This document shows positions 1 to 4,239 of a DNA stretch of 6,904 nucleotides, in pieces (the stretch's first letter is position 1; every line of letters begins with the position of its first letter). The stretch comes from Microthrixaceae bacterium (GTDB taxonomy: Bacteria > Actinomycetota > Acidimicrobiia > Acidimicrobiales > Acidimicrobilacustridaceae). The DNA is taken from positions 1-6,904 of the forward strand of contig JAHFUU010000133.1 in assembly GCA_023264915.1 (NCBI GenBank), in the 5' to 3' direction. The notes below the pieces were generated by a model that saw only the letters and a program-made list of their open reading frames with translations, was not told where the DNA came from and did not search any database. A program made the position numbers and the translations under genes.

Positions 1-324
1 GCGGACGTGCTGGTGGCCAGGCTCGCAGAGAAGAACGGGCAGCGAGATGTCAATGGCCGGCTCGTCCCGGGGCACGAGAAGCAGGTTCCGTTCACATACG
101 CCCAAGCGAGGTTCACGCACTCCGCGATGGGTGAACCCCTGGATGTGGCGCTGTACCGCTCCGCCATGAGCTGCGGGCAGCTCGCTGACCTGTACCGCGC
201 AACGAACGAGCCACTCACCGTCGGCCGGTTCCTCGAGAACGTCGTGAAGGCTCCGTCCTTCACGACGATGACCGTCCCGCCTGACCCGAGGAAGATGTAT
301 GAGAAGTTCTGCGGGGCACCATGA
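1..324 (+). CDS. GT-C type membrane glycosyltransferase, C-terminal fragment (5' end outside window)
   Basis: Open in frame from the first base to a TGA at 322-324, giving about 107 residues. It matches the last ~107 residues of the complete glycosyltransferase encoded at 4236-6437. Shared pieces include PGHEK, an A-R-[FW] element, a cysteine followed by G-x-[LV]-A-[DE], AT-N-[ED]-P-[LM]-T-x-GRFL, and a second cysteine near the end. The two cysteines are 46 residues apart in both proteins, consistent with a disulfide in an extracytoplasmic C-terminal domain. The catalytic loop and membrane segments are not in the window, so activity cannot be judged. By its paralogue it should be a polytopic GT-C enzyme transferring sugars from lipid-linked donors outside the membrane. 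The GTG at position 7 is an internal codon, not a start. The stop overlaps an ATG at 321, and a lipoprotein gene follows 64 bases on, probably co-transcribed. Confidence 0.85.
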   Translation, partial: ADVLVARLAEKNGQRDVNGRLVPGHEKQVPFTYAQARFTHSAMGEPLDVALYRSAMSCGQLADLYRATNEPLTVGRFLENVVKAPSFTTMTVPPDPRKMYEKFCGAP

Positions 325-392
325 AGGTGTCCCGCCCGACCAACCCGACCGTGCCTGCCGAAGGCACGACCGCCACGAGGGGGCCAAGATGA
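321..392 (+). CDS. possible 23-residue coupling peptide between glycosyltransferase and lipoprotein genes
   Basis: An ATG at 321 overlaps the preceding stop as ATGA. The frame runs 23 codons to a TGA at 390-392, which overlaps the next gene's ATG at 389, again as ATGA. The peptide begins MKVSRPTNP and is rich in Pro, Thr, Gly and Arg, with no hydrophobic segment or recognised domain. Its own ribosome binding site is weak (GCGGGG a few bases upstream). The only argument for translation is the ATGA overlap at both ends, which would let ribosomes pass from the glycosyltransferase to the lipoprotein. A chance open frame in GC-rich DNA is equally possible. Confidence 0.2.
   Translation: MKVSRPTNPTVPAEGTTATRGPR
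377..383 (+). promoter_or_regulatory. Shine-Dalgarno sequence of lipoprotein LpA
   Basis: GAGGGGG ends five bases before the ATG at 389. It decides the start against the in-frame ATG at 299, which would add 30 hydrophilic residues before the signal peptide and lie inside the upstream gene. Confidence 0.65.
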
Positions 393-886
393 GAACTTCC
401 CGACCGCGCCACTCGGCTGGTTCGGTTGCGAGCTTGCTCGTCACGTTCGTGCTCACGGGGGTGCTCGGCTTCACAGCCTGCGCTACGTCTGCCACCCGCA
501 CCGAGGGCGCCGGCCCCGTCGACAACGTCGAGTTGCAGACCAGAACCCGATGCACATATGTCAAGGAGTACCAGCTGTTCCTCTACACGGCCGACTTGCA
601 GATCAACACACCCAACAAGTCCGCGGAAGAGAACCGCAAGGTCGCTGACGGGCTCCGCGCAGCGGGCGCCAAGGTGCAGGGCGCGATCCCCGAGTTCGGT
701 CCTTACGTGGGCGCGATAACCACGGACCGGGTGGCGAGGCTCACTGCGGCCACACCCCCTCCCACCACCGTCAGCCTCGACGACGCCCGCCAGATAGTGG
801 GGACCTACCAGAGCGCCAACTGCCCGGACACCTCCGCGGGCACCGCTCCCGCCGGTGTGGCTCCCGCCGCGGGTGGCGGGAGCTGA
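389..886 (+). CDS. small two-cysteine lipoprotein (LpA), family unrecognised
   Basis: Predicted 165-residue secreted lipoprotein. A short basic N terminus (MRTSRPRH) is followed by a hydrophobic stretch (residues ~12-29) and a lipobox F-T-A-C with the lipidated cysteine at 31. The -3 Phe is a slightly unusual lipobox residue. After a short linker come Cys55 and Cys145, 90 residues apart. Between them are the core C-x5-Y-Q-L-F-L-Y (55-66) and IPEF (100-103). The same pattern recurs in the minus-strand lipoproteins at 2961-3458 and 6493-6885, so the three are called one family here. The C-terminal tail (147-165) is low-complexity Ala/Gly/Pro and probably disordered. I recognise no named domain. 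The position 64 bases after a glycosyltransferase gene and just before gmd suggests a role at the cell surface linked to glycan assembly, which is inference. The start is set by a good Shine-Dalgarno sequence and the signal peptide. Confidence 0.8.
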   Translation: MRTSRPRHSAGSVASLLVTFVLTGVLGFTACATSATRTEGAGPVDNVELQTRTRCTYVKEYQLFLYTADLQINTPNKSAEENRKVADGLRAAGAKVQGAIPEFGPYVGAITTDRVARLTAATPPPTTVSLDDARQIVGTYQSANCPDTSAGTAPAGVAPAAGGGS

Positions 887-921
887 GCCTGCCGGGCTGG
901 GGCCGAACCCCGCCCAGCTGA

Positions 922-927
922 TAGACC
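922..927 (+). promoter_or_regulatory. candidate -10 box for leaderless gmd transcript
   Basis: TAGACC lies six bases before the gmd ATG at 934, and there is no Shine-Dalgarno sequence (the six bases are TTTTGC). The spacing equals that of TAGATT before the cofE GTG at 3526. The last base departs from the TAnnnT consensus and no good -35 is visible, so support is modest. Confidence 0.35.
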
Positions 928-933
928 TTTTGC

Positions 934-1908
934 ATGGCGAAGCGTGCGCTGATCACCGGCATCACGGGCCAGGATGGTTCCTACCTTGCCGAGCTGCTCC
1001 TCGACCTGGGCTATGAGGTGCTCGGCATGGTGCGCCGGACAAGCACCGTCACCTTCGAGCGCATCGCCCATCAGCAGCACCGCATCACCCTCGTCCCGGG
1101 AGACCTCCTGGACGAGGTCTCCCTCATCGACATCCTGCGCACGCACCGTCCCAACGAGGTCTACAACCTCGCCGCACAGTCCTTCGTGCAGACCAGCTTC
1201 GCCCAGCCCGTCCTGACCGGCGAGATCACTGCCCTCGGCGTGACACGGATGCTCGACGCGATCCGCATCGTCGACCCGACCATTCGCTTCTACCAAGCTT
1301 CCAGCAGCGAGATGTTCGGCAAGGTGGTCGAGGTGCCCCAGCGCGAGACGACGCCTTTCCACCCGAGGTCCCCTTACGGCGTGGCGAAGGTGTATGGCCA
1401 CTGGATCACGATCAACTACCGCGAGTCCTACGGCCTGCACGCGACGTCGGGCATCCTGTTCAACCACGAGAGCCCCCGCCGCGGTCTCGAGTTCGTGACG
1501 CGGAAGATCAGCCACACCGTCGCGCAGATCAAGCTGGGGATCGCATCCGAGCTCCGCTTGGGCAACCTCGATGCGCAGCGCGACTGGGGCTTCGCTGGTG
1601 ACTACGTAGAGGCGATGCACCTGATGCTCCAACAAGACGAGCCGGGCAACTACGTGGTCTCCACCGACGAGACCCACTCGGTGCGCGAGTTCTGCGAGCT
1701 CGCCTTTGACCGTGTGGGCCTCGACTGGAGCCAGCACGTCGTCGTCGACGAGAAGTTCTTCAGGCCTGCCGAGGTAGACCTGCTGGTCGGCGACTCGACC
1801 CTCGCGCGTTCCACCCTCGGCTGGAAGCCCAAGGTCCATTTCGATGACCTCGTCAAGATGATGGTCGATGCCGACATGGAGCTGCTGTCTGGCAACCGAA
1901 GGGGATGA
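934..1908 (+). CDS. gmd: GDP-mannose 4,6-dehydratase
   Basis: Converts GDP-D-mannose to GDP-4-keto-6-deoxy-D-mannose (EC 4.2.1.47), the branch point to GDP-fucose, GDP-rhamnose, GDP-perosamine and related sugars; cytoplasmic. The 324-residue protein is an extended short-chain dehydrogenase. It has the Rossmann NADP-binding motif TGITGQDG at residues 8-15, NLAAQSF at 78-84, and the active-site run ASSSEMFG at 122-129. By comparison with E. coli Gmd, Ser124 stands where Thr usually is and Glu126 matches the catalytic Glu. YGVAK at 148-152 supplies the catalytic Tyr and Lys. NHESPRRG (177-184) and [11 protein letters not shown] (209-219) are strongly diagnostic of Gmd. The length is slightly short but within the family range. 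No reductase or epimerase to finish a specific 6-deoxy sugar is present in the window, so the end product cannot be named. The start follows a possible leaderless promoter, and fbiA follows after 52 bases on the same strand. Confidence 0.95.
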   Translation: MAKRALITGITGQDGSYLAELLLDLGYEVLGMVRRTSTVTFERIAHQQHRITLVPGDLLDEVSLIDILRTHRPNEVYNLAAQSFVQTSFAQPVLTGEITALGVTRMLDAIRIVDPTIRFYQASSSEMFGKVVEVPQRETTPFHPRSPYGVAKVYGHWITINYRESYGLHATSGILFNHESPRRGLEFVTRKISHTVAQIKLGIASELRLGNLDAQRDWGFAGDYVEAMHLMLQQDEPGNYVVSTDETHSVREFCELAFDRVGLDWSQHVVVDEKFFRPAEVDLLVGDSTLARSTLGWKPKVHFDDLVKMMVDADMELLSGNRRG

Positions 1909-1960
1909 CCGGCAACGCCTGCACGGCCCCCGTTGTGACTGGTGAACGTGTGGCCCCGAG

Positions 1961-2923
1961 ATGTCCGGTGGTCCCGCAAGGCCCAGAAGTGAACGGGTGA
2001 TCTGCGTCCTCGCCGGCGGGGTCGGCGCCGCACGCATGCTGACAGGGCTGTGCCAGGTCGTGCCGCCAGCACTGATGACGGCGATCGTCAACGTGGGCGA
2101 CGACCTGGAGCTGCACGGGCTGCACATCTCGCCCGACATCGACACGATCGTGTACACGCTGGCAGGTGCTGCCAACCCGGGCACAGGATGGGGCCTGGCT
2201 GACGAGACGTGGAACGCCATGGATTCCCTTGCCCGCTACACGGGCGAGGGATGGTTCCGGCTCGGTGACCGCGACCTCGGCACCCACATGTTCCGGACCG
2301 GGCGGTTGGCCGAAGGCGCCGACCTCGCGACTGTCACCGCCGAGATCGCAGCTGCGTGGGGCCTGGAGGTGAACCTGGTACCGGTCACCAACGATCCCCT
2401 CCGGACCAAGGTCACCATCGACGACGGCACCGAGGTCGACTTCCAGGACTACTTCGTGCGGCTGCGCCACTCGGTGGCGGTGCGATCCGTCCGCTTCGAC
2501 GGCGACGACTCTGCCCAGCCTGCTCCGGGGGTCATCGAAGCGCTGCAACTCGCCCGGACGATCGTCATCGCTCCCTCCAACCCGATCGTCTCGATCGGAC
2601 CCCTGCTCGCCGTGAGAGGGATTCGTGAGGTCCTGGAGACACGCCGCGACCGCGTCATAGCGGTGTCGCCGATCGTCGCCGGTGCAGCACTGAAGGGACC
2701 TGCTGACCGGATGCTGCGCGAGCTGGGGCACCAGAGCACTGTGGCTGGCGTGGCCAGGCTCTACCGCGACATAGCCTCGGTCCTCGTCATCGACGACGCC
2801 GATGCCGCGCTTGGTCCCGCAGTCGAGTCCGAGGGCATCGGATGCCTCGTCACGCCGACCGTGATGAGCGATCCTGTCGCGGCCGGGTCACTTGCAAGGG
2901 TCGTGCTCGGCGCCACCGGTTGA
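1961..2923 (+). CDS. fbiA: F420 biosynthesis transferase FbiA/CofD (phosphoenolpyruvate or 2-phospho-L-lactate transferase)
   Basis: Transfers the activated lactyl-phosphate or enolpyruvyl-phosphate unit from its guanylyl diphosphate donor onto the deazaflavin Fo, giving F420-0 or dehydro-F420-0 (EC 2.7.8.28); cytoplasmic. The 320 residues match the CofD family length. Hallmarks are AGGVGAARMLTGL (18-30), the NVGDDLELHGLHISPDIDT run (44-62), VTNDPLRTKV, APSNPIVSIGP (around 205-215) and SPIVAGAALKGPADRM (around 235-250). In studied actinobacteria FbiA uses the phosphoenolpyruvate-derived donor; the sequence alone does not settle the substrate here. The ATG at 1961 is the most upstream possible start because an in-frame TGA lies at 1943-1945. 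It has only a close GAG before it. The GTG at 1997 would give a protein starting directly at the usual family N terminus (V-I-C-V-L-AGG) and may be the true start. The gene is probably co-transcribed with gmd. The minus-strand lipoprotein gene LpB converges on its end with a 37-base gap. Confidence 0.93.
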   Translation: MSGGPARPRSERVICVLAGGVGAARMLTGLCQVVPPALMTAIVNVGDDLELHGLHISPDIDTIVYTLAGAANPGTGWGLADETWNAMDSLARYTGEGWFRLGDRDLGTHMFRTGRLAEGADLATVTAEIAAAWGLEVNLVPVTNDPLRTKVTIDDGTEVDFQDYFVRLRHSVAVRSVRFDGDDSAQPAPGVIEALQLARTIVIAPSNPIVSIGPLLAVRGIREVLETRRDRVIAVSPIVAGAALKGPADRMLRELGHQSTVAGVARLYRDIASVLVIDDADAALGPAVESEGIGCLVTPTVMSDPVAAGSLARVVLGATG

Positions 2924-2960
2924 CCCGACTCGCGGCTAGGCGCGACCGGAGGGGCCTGGC

Positions 2961-3458
2961 TCAGCAGTCGTGGGCCTTGGCCCAGGCGCCGATCTTGTCG
3001 CCGGCATCCTTGACCGTCGGGTCACCCGCGCTGGGCGTGGGGGTCGGCTGGCCTTCGAGCCTGGCCTTGTGGTTCAGCACGATCATCTTGAACGACGACT
3101 GGAGCTCGGGGATCTTCCCGGCCGCCACTGCTGCCGTGGCCTCTAGGGACCTGACTGCCTCATCCCTCTTGTCCTTCTCCTTCGGCGGATCACCGAGGCC
3201 CACCGAGTAGCTGATGAGCTGGAAGGTGTCCAGGGCTCCGCATTCAGGAGACACGACCTTCGGTGGTGGTGGCGGAGGTGTCGAGGGGGTCGACACCGGA
3301 GCAGCGGGAGAGCCCGGCGCGCCTGTGTCAGACACGGTCTGGGCCAGGCGACGGTCATTCGAGCCGCTACAGGCTGCCACGGCCCCGGCCAGGAACAGAG
3401 CGGCGGTCACCCAAGCGGCCCGACGCGCTGGGTGCGTATGCGTATGAAGGCTTTGCAT
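2961..3458 (-). CDS. small two-cysteine lipoprotein (LpB), family unrecognised
   Basis: Predicted 165-residue lipoprotein. It has an N terminus with alternating His/Thr (MQSLHTHTH) and Arg residues, a hydrophobic segment (15-29) and a canonical lipobox V-A-A-C with Cys30. A Ser/Thr/Pro-rich linker follows, including six prolines (61-66), and probably spans from the membrane into the wall. The folded part runs from Cys73 to Cys165, which is the final residue; the two are 92 residues apart. It carries C-x5-F-Q-L-I-S-Y (73-84) and IPEL (116-119), matching LpA and LpC, then a PTPTPSAGD linker and a short C-terminal helix ending AHDC. No known domain is recognised. The gene lies between fbiA and cofE on the opposite strand, converging on fbiA and diverging from cofE. 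It has its own apparent promoter (TATACT eight bases before the ATG) and no Shine-Dalgarno sequence, suggesting a leaderless or nearly leaderless mRNA. Confidence 0.82.
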   Translation of the reverse strand: MQSLHTHTHPARRAAWVTAALFLAGAVAACSGSNDRRLAQTVSDTGAPGSPAAPVSTPSTPPPPPPKVVSPECGALDTFQLISYSVGLGDPPKEKDKRDEAVRSLEATAAVAAGKIPELQSSFKMIVLNHKARLEGQPTPTPSAGDPTVKDAGDKIGAWAKAHDC

Positions 3459-3466
3459 CGGGAGGG

Positions 3467-3496
3467 AGTATAGGTAACAGGTCCCCGAGAGATGAA
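3467..3496 (-). promoter_or_regulatory. candidate promoter of lipoprotein LpB
   Basis: On the minus strand a near-consensus -10 box TATACT (3472 down to 3467) sits eight bases before the ATG at 3458. TTCATC (3496 down to 3491) is a weak -35 candidate with an 18-base spacer. The bases between the -10 and the ATG are pyrimidine-rich with no Shine-Dalgarno sequence, which fits transcription starting at or within a few bases of the ATG. Confidence 0.5.
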
Positions 3497-3513
3497 TCAG
3501 GCGCGGGCGGGAC

Positions 3514-3519
3514 TAGATT
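3514..3519 (+). promoter_or_regulatory. candidate -10 box for leaderless cofE transcript
   Basis: TAGATT fits the actinobacterial TAnnnT -10 pattern and ends six bases before the GTG at 3526. The spacer CCGGCC offers no Shine-Dalgarno sequence, so the start codon probably coincides with the transcription start. No good -35 is visible. It shares a 67-base intergenic region with the divergent LpB promoter. Confidence 0.5.
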
Positions 3520-3525
3520 CCGGCC

Positions 3526-4239
3526 GTGTCCGCGAGCCTCCAGATCCTTCCAGTCGACGGTCTGCCCGAGGTGGGACCGGGCGACGACCTCGGCGCCATG
3601 GTCGGGCGAGCCGCGGCGGCGAGCAACCCGCTCGTCGACGGGGACGTTGTCGTCGTGACCCAGAAGGTCGTCTCCAAGGCCGAGGGCCAGCTTGTCCCGG
3701 TCGACCCCGGCGATCCCCTCTCGCACAAGCCCCTCGTCGAGCGCGAGTCGGTCCGTGTCCTGCGGCGGCGTGGCGACCTGGTCATCTCCGAGACCAGGCA
3801 CGGCTTCATCTGCGCCAACGCGGGGATCGACCTGTCCAACGTCGAGCTCGGATTTGCCGCACTGCTGCCCGAGGACCCGGACCGCTCCGCACGCCGGATC
3901 CGTGATCGGCTTCGCGCGGTCACCGGCGCCAGCGTGGGCGTGGTGATATCGGACACCTTTGGCCGTCCGTGGCGTAGGGGGGTGACCGATGTGGCCATCG
4001 GCTGTGCGGGTGTCGCAGCGGTGCTGGACCTCCGCGGGTCCGCTGACACCTTCGGGCGCGAGCTACAGGTCACCGAGGTCGCCGTTGCCGATGAGATCGC
4101 GGCTGCGGCCGAGCTGGTGATGGGAAAGGCGACCGGCGTGCCGGCCGCGATCGTCCGAGGCATCGATTCGAGCTGGCTGCGACGAGGCAGCGTTGCCGGG
4201 GAGATCCTGCGCGAACCCAGCGAAGACCTCTTCCGGTGA
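3526..4239 (+). CDS. cofE: coenzyme F420:L-glutamate ligase, single-domain (CofE / FbiB N-terminal domain)
   Basis: Adds L-glutamate residues to F420-0 with GTP (EC 6.3.2.31 and 6.3.2.34) to build the polyglutamate tail; cytoplasmic. The 237 residues cover the whole CofE domain: LPEVGPGDDL near the N terminus (13-22), GDVVVVTQKVVSKAEG (39-54), RHGFICANAGIDLSNV (91-106), SDTFGRPWRRG (142-152) with TDVAIG (154-159), and DTFGREL (174-180). Mycobacterial FbiB is about twice as long because a C-terminal FMN-binding nitroreductase-type domain reduces dehydro-F420-0; that domain is absent here. The next gene is a glycosyltransferase, so the domain has not been split off next door. The GTG start at 3526 fits the usual family N terminus and follows a TAGATT -10 box by six bases. 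The stop overlaps the next gene's start as GTGA, indicating translational coupling. fbiA is the expected partner but is separated from it by a reverse-strand lipoprotein gene. Confidence 0.93.
   Translation: MSASLQILPVDGLPEVGPGDDLGAMVGRAAAASNPLVDGDVVVVTQKVVSKAEGQLVPVDPGDPLSHKPLVERESVRVLRRRGDLVISETRHGFICANAGIDLSNVELGFAALLPEDPDRSARRIRDRLRAVTGASVGVVISDTFGRPWRRGVTDVAIGCAGVAAVLDLRGSADTFGRELQVTEVAVADEIAAAAELVMGKATGVPAAIVRGIDSSWLRRGSVAGEILREPSEDLFR

Noticed and set aside
299..388. Upstream ATG extension of lipoprotein LpA
   Set aside because: It would add 30 hydrophilic residues before the signal peptide; the ATG at 389 has a GAGGGGG ribosome binding site at ideal spacing.
1909..1960. Inverted repeat CAACG/CGTTG between gmd and fbiA
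   Set aside because: Five base pairs with a 13-base loop and no T-run; too weak to call a terminator or regulator.
805..2220. Long open frame on the minus strand (471 codons) opposite gmd and the start of fbiA
   Set aside because: It is antisense to two confidently identified genes, has no recognisable domain or ribosome binding site, and its composition (many Arg, His, Val, Asp) is what GC-rich codon complement produces.
1853..2731. Minus-strand open frame of 292 codons opposite fbiA
   Set aside because: Shadow of fbiA; no motif or plausible start signal.
2924..2960. Possible bidirectional terminator between fbiA and LpB
   Set aside because: Only a three-base CGC/GCG pairing is visible and there is no T-run in either direction.
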